64,000 nt of DNA from DATKKK01 sp035542975 (GTDB lineage: Archaea > Thermoproteota > Bathyarchaeia > Bathyarchaeales > Bathycorpusculaceae). The notes beneath the pieces are model-generated. The model had not been told where the DNA came from and did no database searches. It saw only the letters and a list, made by a program, of their open reading frames with translations. Each line of letters opens with the position of its first letter. The stretch's first letter is position 1. A program made the position numbers and the translations under genes. The stretch is from contig DATKKK010000040.1 in NCBI GenBank assembly GCA_035542975.1, positions 16,590 to 80,589 on the forward strand, given 5' to 3'. Positions 8,598-17,026 of this stretch are shown here, piece after piece.

Positions 8598-9719
8598 TTA
8601 AGGTGTTAATGTTTTGCGTGGCTTAAGCGTGGTTTTCAAACCGTTGCCGGTGAGAATTATCACGGTTTTGCTATCTTTGAGAGGCTTTTTTTCTGGTTGT
8701 TTTTTGTAGGCGGCGTAAGCGACCGCTGAGCTGGGTTCGACAAAAAAACCGTTTCTGGCAAGCTCGAGGAAAGCAGCGTGTGTCTCGTTTTCCTCGACTA
8801 AAACCGCGTCGCCGTTCGCTTTTTTCAAGCAGTTAACCATGAGGTTTAGGAGTGGAGGGTTGATGCTGACTAGGGCATCAGCTATAGACGTTATCTTTTT
8901 TGGTGAATCGTAAGGTAAGTTTTTGAGATGGTGGTAGAGCGGAGAAACTTGTCTGGTTTGGCAGGCTATTATGCGGGGCATGTGGTCTATCACGTCAGAG
9001 TCTGCTAGATGTTTAAACCCGTTTACCACGCCCAGCAATAGTGTTCCAGCGGAAGCGGGCAGATAGATGTTCTCAGGCGCATGCCAGCCGCATTGTTCGG
9101 CTATTTCGTAGGCTAGGCTTCGTATGCCATCCCTGAACAAAGGATGAAGTATGTGTCCAACGTAAAAGCCGTTTTTGTTTGGTTTTTTGGCTTCTTCTGC
9201 GACTTTGCTTCGGCTGCCCTTGATTTTGACGACTTCTGCGCCGTAGAATTGGATTTGGTTGAATTTTGGGCCTGCAACGTTTTCTGGAACGTAGATTTTT
9301 GCTTTTAACCCTGCGCGTGCAGCATAAGCCGCTATGGAGGCTCCTGCGTTGCCTGAGGAATCTTCAGAGATGTAGCCGCGTGCTATTTTGATTTGTTCGT
9401 GTAGGCTGGATATTAAGGTGGTTGAGCCTCGATCTTTGAAGGAGCCTGTTGGGTTCAGGTTTTCAAGCTTGAAGTATGTGTTGTTTGAGAATTTGACGAG
9501 TGGTGTCCAGCCTTCTCCGAGCGTTATGATATCTGTTTTTTTAACATATGGGAAAGAGTTTGCGTATCGCCAGACCGTGTAGTCATGTTTTTTGATTTTG
9601 GTTGTTTTGAAGTCGAAACCGAGCTTAACGTCGAGTGGTTGACTGCATGAAGGGCACTTGTAATCGAGTAGGTTTGTTGAGGTTTGGTGGCAGGATGAAC
9701 AGGTGATTTTGTAGCTCAT
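8598..9719 (-). CDS. thrC: Threonine synthase-like PLP-dependent enzyme
   Basis: This 373-residue enzyme has an N-terminal zinc ribbon (CSSCHQ, then CPSCSQ, residues 7-26), also found in archaeal threonine synthases. The PLP lysine sits in NPTGSFKDRGS near residue 95, and the phosphate-binding glycine loop is SSGNAGASIAAYAARAG near 120. The C-terminal ILTGNGLK motif is also typical. Threonine synthase converts O-phosphohomoserine to threonine and phosphate. Other fold-type II PLP enzymes (cysteate synthase, threonine dehydratase) are possible, because no other threonine gene is in the window. It starts at ATG 9719. Confidence 0.82.
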   Translation of the reverse strand: MSYKITCSSCHQTSTNLLDYKCPSCSQPLDVKLGFDFKTTKIKKHDYTVWRYANSFPYVKKTDIITLGEGWTPLVKFSNNTYFKLENLNPTGSFKDRGSTTLISSLHEQIKIARGYISEDSSGNAGASIAAYAARAGLKAKIYVPENVAGPKFNQIQFYGAEVVKIKGSRSKVAEEAKKPNKNGFYVGHILHPLFRDGIRSLAYEIAEQCGWHAPENIYLPASAGTLLLGVVNGFKHLADSDVIDHMPRIIACQTRQVSPLYHHLKNLPYDSPKKITSIADALVSINPPLLNLMVNCLKKANGDAVLVEENETHAAFLELARNGFFVEPSSAVAYAAYKKQPEKKPLKDSKTVIILTGNGLKTTLKPRKTLTP

Positions 9720-9790
9720 TTTGGGTTCTCGGCTCTCTATGGTTTGTTTAAATTGTTCGGGTATTTAGGTTGAACGTTGTGGTGGGTGAA

Positions 9791-9807
9791 AGGAAACTAT
9801 TTATATT
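9791..9807 (+). promoter_or_regulatory. BRE/TATA promoter of etfBA
   Basis: GGAAAC followed by TATTTATATTG forms a good BRE/TATA pair about 50 nt before the TTG start of etfB. A GAGGCGG ribosome site lies 7-13 nt before that start. Confidence 0.6.
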
Positions 9808-9854
9808 GTTTTGGCACCGTTTTATTTTTCCAATCAAGCGCGAGGCGGAATGGT

Positions 9855-10643
9855 TTGAAGAGGATTGTTGTCTGTTTGAAGCAGGCGGTTGATGTTTCGC
9901 AGCTGAAGGTTGATCCTGCGACGAGACAGTTGATTACGGCTGCAGCGCCTAAGAAGATTAGTGATTTTGACAAGAACGCTTTGGAAGAAGCCATACGGGT
10001 CAAGGAGAAGATGGGCGGCGTTGAGGTTGTTACGGTGACGATGAGTGCTGAGGATGCAAAGACAGTGCTTCGGGAAGCGTTGGCGATGGGCGCGGACAAG
10101 GCGTATCTTGTGAATGATTCTGGCTTGAAGGATGTGGACACGTTTGGCACGGCTTATGTTTTGGCTGAGGCGGTGAAGAAGGTTGGAGAGTTTGATTTGA
10201 TTCTGGGTGGAGAGACTTCTTTAGATAGTTTTTCGGGGCTTGTGGGTGCTAGGATGGCGGAGTTGTTGGGTTTGCCGTATGTGTCTTCTGTTAGGAAGCT
10301 CGGTGTGGAGGGTGATTCTGTGGTTGCGGAGAGGAGTTTGGAGGAGTCTATTGAGACAGTGAAGGCGAAGATGCCTGCTTTGGTGACGGTTACGCGGGAG
10401 GTTAATCAGCCGAGGATTCCGTCTTTGATGATGATTATGAAGGCTTCGAAGAAGGAGATAGTGAATTGGACGTTAGCGGATTTGAACATTCAGAAAGACA
10501 AGCTCGTGGCTCGCATCGAGTTGGTTGAGGTTTTGGCACCTAAGACTGAGCGGAAAAAGATCAGGATCACGGGTGAGAACGTTCAGGAGGTTGCGGACAA
10601 ACTGGCTAGGGCGTTGATTCAGGAAGGCGTAGTTAAAAGGTGA
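9855..10643 (+). CDS. etfB: Electron transfer flavoprotein beta subunit
   Basis: From TTG 9855 (262 residues) the protein begins KRIVVCLKQAVDVSQLKVDP, the typical ETF-beta N-terminus. The frame is open further upstream, but a GAGGCGG site and the family alignment favour this TTG. Internal motifs include NALEEAIRVKE, GADKAYLV and LGGETSLDSFSGLVGARMAELLGLP. ETF carries electrons between acyl-CoA dehydrogenases and other redox partners, or takes part in flavin bifurcation. It is followed 5 bp later by etfA. An acyl-CoA dehydrogenase and HdrABC set at 29.8-34.5 kb are likely partners (inference). Confidence 0.92.
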   Translation: MKRIVVCLKQAVDVSQLKVDPATRQLITAAAPKKISDFDKNALEEAIRVKEKMGGVEVVTVTMSAEDAKTVLREALAMGADKAYLVNDSGLKDVDTFGTAYVLAEAVKKVGEFDLILGGETSLDSFSGLVGARMAELLGLPYVSSVRKLGVEGDSVVAERSLEESIETVKAKMPALVTVTREVNQPRIPSLMMIMKASKKEIVNWTLADLNIQKDKLVARIELVEVLAPKTERKKIRITGENVQEVADKLARALIQEGVVKR

Positions 10644-10648
10644 CATGT

Positions 10649-11614
10649 ATGAGTGAGCATAAGGGTGTTTGGGTTTTTTCAGAAAACTTTGATTTGATGT
10701 TGGAGATGCTTGGGAAGGGGCGCGAGGTTGCGGATAAGCTTGGGACTGAGCTTGCGGTTGTCTTGGTTGGAAAAGATTTGTCGGACAAAGCTGATGAGTT
10801 GTTTAGGTATGGGGCTGATAAGGTTTACGTTGTTGATAACGCGATGTTGGAGCATTTTCAGGCTGAAGGGTACTTGGGTGTCTTGTATGATTTGGTGTCT
10901 AATCACAAGCCAGAAGTTGTTTTGGTTGGTTCTACTCGGGATGGGAAGCCTTTGGCGGCGAGGCTTGCGACTCGTCTTGAAGCAGGTTGTGTGCCTGACT
11001 GTTACAGGCTGAGTGTTGATGAGAACGGAAGGTTGGCGGGTGAGAGGATTACGTATGGTGGGAACGCTTCTGCGAAGATAGTTTTCAAGACTAAACCGCA
11101 GATAGTGACTGTGCCTTCGAGGGCGTTCGAGAAGCCTGAGCCGAAAAACCATAACGGGCAAGTGGTGAAGGTGGATGCGAGGGTTGATGTGGCTAGGACT
11201 GAGGTTGTGGAGAGGAAGCCGCTTGAGTCTTCAAACGTGAGGATTGAGGATGCTGAGGTTATTGTGAGTTGCGGGAGAGGCTTGGAGAAGAAGGAAGACA
11301 AGGTTTTGTTGGATGAGTTGGCTAGTGTGTTGGGTGGTCAAGTGGGGAGTTCGAGGCCTTTGGCTGAGGATAGGAAGTGGTTTAGTGAGTGGGTTGGGTT
11401 GAGTGGGCATAAGGTTAAGCCGAAGTTGTATGTTGCGTGTGGGATTTCGGGCGTTATTCAGCATGTGGCTGGGATTAGGGATGCGAAGGTGATTGTGGCG
11501 ATTAACAAGGATGAGCAGGCGCCGATTTTTGAGGTGGCTGATTATGGTGTTGTGGGTAACTTGTATGAGGTTTTGCCTGCACTGAAAGAAGCGCTGAAAA
11601 AACAGCTCCAGTAG
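10649..11614 (+). CDS. etfA: Electron transfer flavoprotein alpha subunit
   Basis: This 321-residue protein starts at ATG 10649; an in-frame GTG at 10640 is less likely. The N-terminal Rossmann-like part contains GADKVYVVDN and VLVGSTRDGKPLAARLATRLEAGCVPD. The C-terminal FAD-binding domain shows VSCGRGLEKKED, GGQVGSSRPLAEDRKW, KLYVACGISGVIQHVAG and INKDEQAPIFEVADYGVVG, which together define ETF-alpha. It forms the heterodimer with the upstream beta subunit. A C-rich/TATA-like dispersed element begins 24 nt after the stop. Confidence 0.95.
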   Translation: MSEHKGVWVFSENFDLMLEMLGKGREVADKLGTELAVVLVGKDLSDKADELFRYGADKVYVVDNAMLEHFQAEGYLGVLYDLVSNHKPEVVLVGSTRDGKPLAARLATRLEAGCVPDCYRLSVDENGRLAGERITYGGNASAKIVFKTKPQIVTVPSRAFEKPEPKNHNGQVVKVDARVDVARTEVVERKPLESSNVRIEDAEVIVSCGRGLEKKEDKVLLDELASVLGGQVGSSRPLAEDRKWFSEWVGLSGHKVKPKLYVACGISGVIQHVAGIRDAKVIVAINKDEQAPIFEVADYGVVGNLYEVLPALKEALKKQLQ

Positions 11615-11637
11615 ACAGGCTGAGGCTGGCTCATCAA

Positions 11638-11669
11638 TACCTACCCCCTCCCTTATTTATAGATTGAAC
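11638..11669 (+). repeat. Dispersed 3' element, copy 1 (C-tract plus TTATAGATTGAAC)
   Basis: TACCTACCCCCTCCC followed by TTATTTATAGATTGAAC lies 24 nt after the etfA stop, in the sense direction. Similar sequences occur 3' of the NMN adenylyltransferase (49811-49840, minus) and of pcc1 (63832-63860). It may be a terminator or 3' UTR signal, or a tiny dispersed repeat. Confidence 0.55.
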
Positions 11670-11713
11670 TTCTGGTCTCGATTGATTACTTATGATAAGT
11701 TGACCAGAGTCAA

Positions 11714-11739
11714 GGTTTTGCGGAAAAGTTATACCTGAA
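11714..11739 (+). promoter_or_regulatory. Shared upstream element of methyltransferase genes, copy 1
   Basis: GGTTTTGCGGAAAAG is followed directly by TTATACCTGAA. The same string, with one extra G, occurs at 23486-23512. Both copies end about 31 nt before the ATG of a SAM-dependent methyltransferase. GCGGAAAAG looks like a BRE and TTATACC like a weak TATA box, so this is probably a common promoter. Confidence 0.6.
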
Positions 11740-11769
11740 GCCCCAGAGTTTTGGTTAGAGGTCGACGTT

Positions 11770-12588
11770 ATGAAGCCTGATTTTGTCAAGAGGCAATGGA
11801 ATGAAGCCGCTAAGAGTTGGGTTAGGTTCGTCCGAGAAGGCAAGGACTACTACAGAGAATACTTGAATGGTCCAGCATTAAAGCAGATGATGGGAGAAGT
11901 TGAAGGAAAAAAGGTTCTTGACATCGCTTGTGGTGAAGGCTATTTTTCACGGTTCTTTGCAAAGGCTGGAGCAAAAGTGACGGGTATTGACATAAGCGAC
12001 TCTCTGGTCAACGAGGCAGTCGAAGAGGAGAAAAAACATCCTCTTGGAGTGAAGTATTTTGTAGCAGATGCGGCGAACCTGAGTATGCTTGAATCTGGCA
12101 GTTTTGACTTTGCTTTCTGTTTTATGGCATTGATGGATATGCAAGACTACGAAGGAGCCGTATCGGAAGCGTCTCGACTTTTGAAGATGAACGGAAGTTT
12201 TGTTGCGGTGATTGAGCATCCTTGCTTTGTGAGGCATCGAGTTTTGAATGGAAAAACAGTTTGCGACTGGAAGAAGCGTACAGGTGAAGGTGGATCAGAG
12301 AAATGGTTCGGCGTGTATTACTGGATTAGTGATTATTTCACGAGACACAGTTATGTCTCTGAATGGAAACACAGCCGATTGCAGTCAAGTTTTGTGACAA
12401 CGGGTTTTCATAGAACTCTTTCAGACTATGTAAATGCGATGACAAAAAGTGGTTTAGTAATCACGAAATTTGATGAGCCTCAGCCTCTGGAACAAGGGGT
12501 TAGGCTGCATTCGCCAATGGAAAAACACTACAGAATCCCTCATTCCATCATAATCAAAGCCATTAAAACCCTCTCTTCACTCGGTTAA
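11770..12588 (+). CDS. SAM-dependent class I methyltransferase
   Basis: This 272-residue protein has the SAM-binding motif KVLDIACGEGYFSRFFAKAGAKVTGID near residues 48-75, an acidic post-II segment (VADAANL near 98) and the post-motif FDFAFCFMALMDMQDYEGAVSEASRLLKMNGSFVAVIEHPCF near 110-155. This is the COG2226-like methyltransferase layout. The substrate cannot be told from sequence; the C-terminal 100 residues (HRTLSDYVNAMTKSG) resemble methyltransferases acting on small molecules. Its promoter-like element is shared with another methyltransferase gene at 23544, which suggests parallel expression. Confidence 0.85.
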   Translation: MKPDFVKRQWNEAAKSWVRFVREGKDYYREYLNGPALKQMMGEVEGKKVLDIACGEGYFSRFFAKAGAKVTGIDISDSLVNEAVEEEKKHPLGVKYFVADAANLSMLESGSFDFAFCFMALMDMQDYEGAVSEASRLLKMNGSFVAVIEHPCFVRHRVLNGKTVCDWKKRTGEGGSEKWFGVYYWISDYFTRHSYVSEWKHSRLQSSFVTTGFHRTLSDYVNAMTKSGLVITKFDEPQPLEQGVRLHSPMEKHYRIPHSIIIKAIKTLSSLG

Positions 12589-12610
12589 ATCTAATGCGTG
12601 CTTCGTCATG

Positions 12611-12633
12611 TTTTGGTTGGATAAAACTTTGCC
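12611..12633 (+). repeat. Direct repeat copy 1 beside the toroid-protein gene
   Basis: TTTTGGTTGGATAAAACTTT followed by a short C-rich run starts 22 nt after the methyltransferase stop. Nearly the same string occurs at 13709-13732, after the stop of the next gene, so the two copies bracket the 12726-13685 gene. Role unknown: a 3' signal or a remnant of a duplication. Confidence 0.5.
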
Positions 12634-12725
12634 CCAACCAACCATAGCGGGCGCAGCCAGAGGTTTTTCAATGATTTTCGAAAAGTAGAAATCTGATATG
12701 TGGGTTCTTTGAAAGAGTAGAGATA

Positions 12726-13685
12726 ATGACATTGTTGAAAGAAGAATTGTCAAAGTGGCTGCTTGCGGGTGAGCCTTGGGTAGTTTATCATACGCTAACA
12801 GATCTTTTGGACAAAGATGAGAGAGATGAGGCAGTCGTGGCGGCGAAGAAAGCGATTCCACAGCATCCATTAATAAAGAAGATGTTCAGGGGATTGAACG
12901 AAGAAGGCTATTGGGGGACACCGAAAGACATTCACATATGGTGGCCAAAGAAAGATACAACTTTTTGGATATTGCCCATGCTTGCGGATTTCGGCTTCAC
13001 AGTAGAAGATAGGAGGATTGCTCGAGCTTGCGAATACGTGTTTAGCACTCAACTTCCGAATGGTGGATTCGGATGGGATCCGCCGACTATGGCTTTCGAT
13101 TGCCACAGTGCAATCATAATAGAATCGTTGGCAAGGCTAGGTCTTCTAGAAGACTCGAGACTGCAAGGAGCTTATGATTGGCTAATCAACAGACAGCGTC
13201 TTGACGGGGGGTTTTGGTGTAAGAACACTGGGCAAATTGGTAGACCTAGAGAGAAGGAGCCAAGTTGCGCCATGGCTACAATGTTTGTGCTTGGAGCATT
13301 AGCTCAAAATCCTAAGCTCCAAAATAGCAAAGTCGCCATGAAGGGAGTTGACTTTCTATTTGAATGCTGGAGAAACAGGGGAAAGATACGGTATGCAGGG
13401 CATGACAGCCAAGTTGGGACTGATTGGGAGAAACTGAAATATCCGTTCACAGACTACAAGATCTTGAAGTTTCTGGATGTTCTTTCTCAGTTTGAATATG
13501 CCAAGCAGAGGCTTAGAGAATCAGAAATGGTGAAGCTGCTTTTTTCCAAACAAGATGATCGAGGAAGGTTTACATCAGAGTCAATTCATCAAATCTGGTC
13601 AAATTTCGACTTCGGACAAAAAGAAAAGCCTTCAAGATGGATCTCCTTCTTGGCTTTACGAATAGTTAAGAGGATCTACAAGTAG
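12726..13685 (+). CDS. Prenyltransferase/squalene-cyclase-repeat (alpha/alpha toroid) protein
   Basis: This 319-residue protein has several helix pairs with QW-like repeats: QLPNGGFGWDPPTMAFDCHSA near residue 115, NRQRLDGGFWCKNTGQIGRP near 155 and DDRGRFTSESIHQIWSNFDFG near 275. This is the alpha/alpha-barrel fold of squalene cyclases and prenyltransferases. The DXDD acid motif of squalene-hopene cyclase is not evident, so terpene cyclisation is unproven. Such archaeal proteins are often annotated only as repeat-containing or even as nitrogen-fixation proteins without support. It starts at ATG 12726 and is flanked on both sides by a 20-nt direct repeat. Confidence 0.75.
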   Translation: MTLLKEELSKWLLAGEPWVVYHTLTDLLDKDERDEAVVAAKKAIPQHPLIKKMFRGLNEEGYWGTPKDIHIWWPKKDTTFWILPMLADFGFTVEDRRIARACEYVFSTQLPNGGFGWDPPTMAFDCHSAIIIESLARLGLLEDSRLQGAYDWLINRQRLDGGFWCKNTGQIGRPREKEPSCAMATMFVLGALAQNPKLQNSKVAMKGVDFLFECWRNRGKIRYAGHDSQVGTDWEKLKYPFTDYKILKFLDVLSQFEYAKQRLRESEMVKLLFSKQDDRGRFTSESIHQIWSNFDFGQKEKPSRWISFLALRIVKRIYK

Positions 13686-13708
13686 AGCGTATACGTCAGT
13701 CGTTTTTT

Positions 13709-13732
13709 TGGTTGGTTGGATAAAACTTTACC
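13709..13732 (+). repeat. Direct repeat copy 2 beside the toroid-protein gene
   Basis: TTGGTTGGTTGGATAAAACT and the bases that follow match the element at 12611-12633. It lies about 25 nt after the stop of the toroid-protein gene. Confidence 0.5.
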
Positions 13733-13838
13733 TTCGGCATCAAAATGCCCATACTTCCAAGCTTTCTTGTATAGCGCGCGCTGTCGCTCAGTATCTGAGA
13801 AACGAGAAGAAATCGTGGAATCCTAGAATGGCTAGTTG

Positions 13839-14093
13839 TCATTGAAGTAAAGAAAGATGCATGTAATAAATCCGAGGTATGCGGTCAGTTGTTAAAGCTG
13901 CGAGTATTAACCCTATGACTTCTGATATCAAAAACAGCAGAAAGAACGAGAAAACCAAACCTTCATCTTCAAAGTTGTCATCCAACTCGATCATTCCTGC
14001 TAGATTATTGAGAACAAAAACCATCATAAAGGATAACGTTATTGCAGAAAAGAGCAACCAAAGAGCGAGAATGACCTTATTGTATTTCTCCAT
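13839..14093 (-). CDS. Small two-helix membrane protein, unknown
   Basis: This 84-residue protein has two clear hydrophobic helices, about residues 8-30 (ILALWLLFSAITLSFMMVFV) and 46-68 (LVFSFFLLFLISEVIGLILA), joined by an acidic loop ELDDNFEDEG. It starts at ATG 14093 with GGTAGGA just upstream and a CATATATT box further up, so it looks like a genuine gene. I do not recognise a family. The neighbour downstream on the same strand reads away from it; the region is rich in small membrane proteins. Confidence 0.55.
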   Translation of the reverse strand: MEKYNKVILALWLLFSAITLSFMMVFVLNNLAGMIELDDNFEDEGLVFSFFLLFLISEVIGLILAALTTDRIPRIYYMHLSLLQ

Positions 14094-14205
14094 TTTTCCT
14101 ACCCATGACTATGTTACTATTGAGTTTTGAACTAATATATGTTCAGTTCTAACCAACCAACATTACTATCCAACGGAAGAGGCACGCTAATAATTTATGT
14201 GCCAA

Positions 14206-14436
14206 TTAATCTGTAGTCAGCTTGTCTACTATCTTTCTTACAGCTGGAATTACTAGCAAGCTTGTCGGAAGTCCCACAGCAAATCCTACCAAAAAGCCTC
14301 CTGCAAATCTCATAGGAAAACCAGCATCGACCCCAGTCATTATTGCAGTCATTGTCACAGTTATGGTAAAATCCATAGCCAACGTCATGAACGTAGCAAA
14401 TAGCAAAGTGGAATACTTCTTGTTCACTTTCACCAT
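14206..14436 (-). CDS. DUF2798-like small membrane protein
   Basis: About 76 residues from ATG 14436 (GTG 14448 is an in-frame alternative); GGTGAT lies just before the ATG. Two helices are visible: LLFATFMTLAMDFTITVTMT and GGFLVGFAVGLPTSLLVIPA, ending in PAVRKIVDKLT. The spacing, the internal Gly-Phe-x-x-R-Phe, and the proline-containing second helix followed by a basic tail fit the DUF2798 family. Function is unknown. Confidence 0.65.
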   Translation of the reverse strand: MVKVNKKYSTLLFATFMTLAMDFTITVTMTAIMTGVDAGFPMRFAGGFLVGFAVGLPTSLLVIPAVRKIVDKLTTD

Positions 14437-14702
14437 TATCACCAACACAGCGCAATTAAAATAGACTCCGATAAGTGTTCACATATATTTTTCTTCTAGC
14501 GCACTCTTCAAAAAACGCAGATGAACCTTCTTTCTAGCTCTTCATCTCAACCGCTTCAAGTCATTAATGCTGCACTCGCATTCGCTCGCGCTTCAGCCAG
14601 CAAAATTCAAAACGACAACAAGTAGGCGCTTACTATCTTCGGTTGCGCTCAACCGATTATCTTTTATTTTTCTATCCTCATACTTCATAACGGTGCAAAG
14701 AG

Positions 14703-15143
14703 TTGAGCGAATTTCCAGATACTGAATTTCCTGAAAGGAAAGTGCTGAAAGATCTACTGACTAAACTCAAAAGCCACACCATATCTTCCGAAGAGGAGCT
14801 TAGGAAAGAAGAAGAACGTTTCATGAAACGTTTCGAAGAATCACACGAGAAATTGAAGATCTTGTCAAAAAAATGCGAAACAACGCCCAGCGTGAAGAAT
14901 GCGGTTGATGTTTTTTCAGAAATCATAATTCGCATGGATCTGCTTGCGGAAGACTTTGCTAAGAGCGTTCATAGAAACGAAGAGAACGTGAAATTCTACA
15001 TCGAGGCGCTTGAGGAATATTCAACAGAACTCGACGGAACCTTAACAGACATTTTCGAACGCGCCAGAAAAGACGCTGAAGAACAGATAAAACAACAAGA
15101 AGAAATGAGAAAACGAACAAGTCCAGACTCATACACAGCGTAA
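14703..15143 (+). CDS. Charged coiled-coil protein, unknown
   Basis: This 146-residue protein starts at TTG 14703 (SEFPDTEFPERKVLKDLLTK). Heptad-rich, highly charged helices run from about residue 10 to 60 and again from 85 to 138 (ILIEALEEYSTEL-like segment, then DIFERARKDAEEQIKQQEEM). No hydrophobic core domain or known motif is seen. It sits upstream of, and convergent with, a second short coiled-coil gene at 15255-15407. I cannot assign a function. Confidence 0.6.
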   Translation: MSEFPDTEFPERKVLKDLLTKLKSHTISSEEELRKEEERFMKRFEESHEKLKILSKKCETTPSVKNAVDVFSEIIIRMDLLAEDFAKSVHRNEENVKFYIEALEEYSTELDGTLTDIFERARKDAEEQIKQQEEMRKRTSPDSYTA

Positions 15144-15254
15144 CAACACGCGCTGAAAAAAACGCGCTCTCAATCGAAGACCTATAGAACCCAAACAAAG
15201 AAAGTATGGGGAGATGCTCTATTCTTTAGGCTGCGGCGTTTCAAAAAGCTGCGT

Positions 15255-15407
15255 CTACTTCTTCAGTTTCTCTTCTAGAGCTTTCACGCGAGCATTTAGT
15301 TCATCAATCCTTTTCTTGTCCGCCTGTCTTGCCTCAGACATATGCTTCTTCATACTTTCTTCAAGTTCCTCGAATTTTTTCTTGATTTTCTCCATTTCAT
15401 TGGACAC
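15255..15407 (-). CDS. 50-residue coiled-coil protein
   Basis: GTG 15407 is preceded at 8-nt spacing by a strong ribosome site GGGAGGTG (15422-15415). The product reads SNEMEKIKKKFEELEESMKK, then HMSEARQADKKRIDELNARV and KALEEKLKK, and stops at 15257-15255. It is a continuous amphipathic heptad helix, likely forming a dimeric or trimeric coiled coil. Similar short coiled-coil ORFs are common in archaea and have no known function. It lies just downstream, on the same strand, of the BI-1 gene. Confidence 0.7.
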   Translation of the reverse strand: MSNEMEKIKKKFEELEESMKKHMSEARQADKKRIDELNARVKALEEKLKK

Positions 15408-15484
15408 TACTTTTCACCTCCCACTGACATATTAATCAAACTTGGAAATGACGCGCATGCTAACAGGGTCTTTCCGATAACAGA

Positions 15485-16171
15485 TTACTCTTCCCTCCTT
15501 TTTCCTAATAAATCCATTAGGTCCAAGAAAAGGTTCACGAAATCCAGATAGAGGTTAAGGGCACCTAGTATTTCTTTCTTTTTAATATCTTCATCGCTAC
15601 CTATCAGAGTACGTTTGATATTTTGCGTGTCATAGGCTGCGAAGGCAGAAAAAACTGCGACACCAATAATACTAAGTATCGTGTCAAGAACTGAATTTCT
15701 AATGAATAAATTAACGATTAATGCCAGAACAATCCCGATCAAGGCCATCGTTGCAATGTTGCCTACAGAAGTGAGATCTGCTTTTGTAACATATCCGTAG
15801 AGGCTCATAAAGCCAAACATGACGGCCGTAATCAAAACCACATAAGCAATGGAATATATTGAGAACTCCAAGAAGATTGATGAAAGGGTCAGCCCTGTGA
15901 GGAAGCAGTATAGCCCGAATGCGATTTCCGCAAGATTGTCAGGTATTCGTTTTATAAAAGCGAATACAGTGACTATGGCCATAAACTGGGCGATTAATAA
16001 CCCAAAAAAAACAATATCGTTACCCAGTATCACGTTGTATATATCTGGATCCTGCGAAACAACGTAGGCAGTAACGCTGGTTATCATTAAGCCTATGAAC
16101 ACCCAGAGAAACACTTTTTGAACATAGGTATTGATTGTTTCAATTCGGCTTGAAACGCAAGTGTTGGGCAA
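15485..16171 (-). CDS. Bax inhibitor-1/YccA (TMBIM) family membrane protein
   Basis: This 228-residue integral membrane protein has seven hydrophobic segments starting near residues 20, 48, 78, 103, 128, 155 and 200. The C-terminal signature GALNLYLDFVNLFLDLMDLLG and the FAAYDTQNIKRTL segment near residue 185 are diagnostic of the BI-1/YccA family. Characterised members form pH-sensitive calcium leak channels or interact with membrane proteases; the role in archaea is unknown. ATG 16171 is the start used here; a start at a later in-frame codon is possible. Confidence 0.88.
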   Translation of the reverse strand: MPNTCVSSRIETINTYVQKVFLWVFIGLMITSVTAYVVSQDPDIYNVILGNDIVFFGLLIAQFMAIVTVFAFIKRIPDNLAEIAFGLYCFLTGLTLSSIFLEFSIYSIAYVVLITAVMFGFMSLYGYVTKADLTSVGNIATMALIGIVLALIVNLFIRNSVLDTILSIIGVAVFSAFAAYDTQNIKRTLIGSDEDIKKKEILGALNLYLDFVNLFLDLMDLLGKRREE

Positions 16172-16368
16172 AACAGATCGCTTCGACGCAGTTCCCCTAT
16201 CCTTTGTTTATCCATAAAAGGTTTAGCCATAAAAAGAAAAGCCGCGTTACAGAGTGCGCGCGAACAAGTCAGAAAGGAAAATATATGTTGAGGTTAAAAT
16301 AAATATACTAGTTGAAGCAAGTTATCAAGAAATTAAAGAAAGACAGAAAAAGAAAAGGATGACGCATC

Positions 16369-16839
16369 ATGCCAAAGAAACCGACTCTTGAAGATGCTAG
16401 GAAAAAGCTTGAAGCAAAAACTAGCGAAATTAAGGAAGAATATGAAAGGAAAATAAAAGAGCTAGAAGCGAAAATTGAACAGCACAAAGGGGAAAGAGAT
16501 ACTAGACTTATTAGGGCTGAAAAGCGGTTTCGCAAAGACTTTTGCGTAACTTTCAAAGGCGTTGTAGGAGAAGAAGACTATAATTGGCTCTCTGAATGGC
16601 TAATGAAAAACAGGGAAAAAGAAATCGAAGAAGCCGAAAAGAAGCACGAAACAAAGCGTGCAAACGAATTGAAGGAGATGAGTGTTGAAGATTATCTCTT
16701 TCGCTATTTCAATTATCCGAAAATTGAAGGACGGTTAAAGAAAGATATGGAACAAAGCAAATCAGAAGAAGCCAAGCGACTTTCATTCATCCTTGCAAAA
16801 TTGAAATTGGAGAAGCTGAGAGTGGAACGAACGACCTAA
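16369..16839 (+). CDS. Charged coiled-coil protein, unknown
   Basis: This 156-residue protein starts at ATG 16369. It opens with a long basic/acidic helix (LEDARKKLEAKTSEIKEEYE, residues 6-48), then has a short globular part FCVTFKGVVGEEDYNWLSEWLM near residues 58-80 and ends in another charged helix. A TATA-like AAATAAATAT lies about 60 bp upstream. I do not recognise the family. Its context, among stress-like membrane proteins, does not define a function. Confidence 0.6.
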   Translation: MPKKPTLEDARKKLEAKTSEIKEEYERKIKELEAKIEQHKGERDTRLIRAEKRFRKDFCVTFKGVVGEEDYNWLSEWLMKNREKEIEEAEKKHETKRANELKEMSVEDYLFRYFNYPKIEGRLKKDMEQSKSEEAKRLSFILAKLKLEKLRVERTT

Positions 16840-17026
16840 CCTATCTCCTCCCTGTTCTATTCAATAGCTGCGTATAGGCGTGCGAGCAAAGCAAAAGAGC
16901 GAATGCTTGAAGAGAAAGAATACTGGACGCTACTTCGCACAAACCTACCGTGTGAACTTGTCTTCGAGTAAGGTTTGAGGAAACGCATCCTGCTTGTATC
17001 ATGGCCACCTTTCGCATCGTGTTTAT

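Noticed and set aside
12726..13685. Assignment as squalene-hopene cyclase or nitrogen-fixation protein
   Set aside because: QW-like repeats support only the toroid fold; the DXDD motif is not seen and no nitrogenase gene is present.
14521..14625. 34-residue Ser/Ala-rich ORF between the DUF2798 and coiled-coil genes
   Set aside because: No ribosome site, low-complexity sequence and no family; most likely chance.
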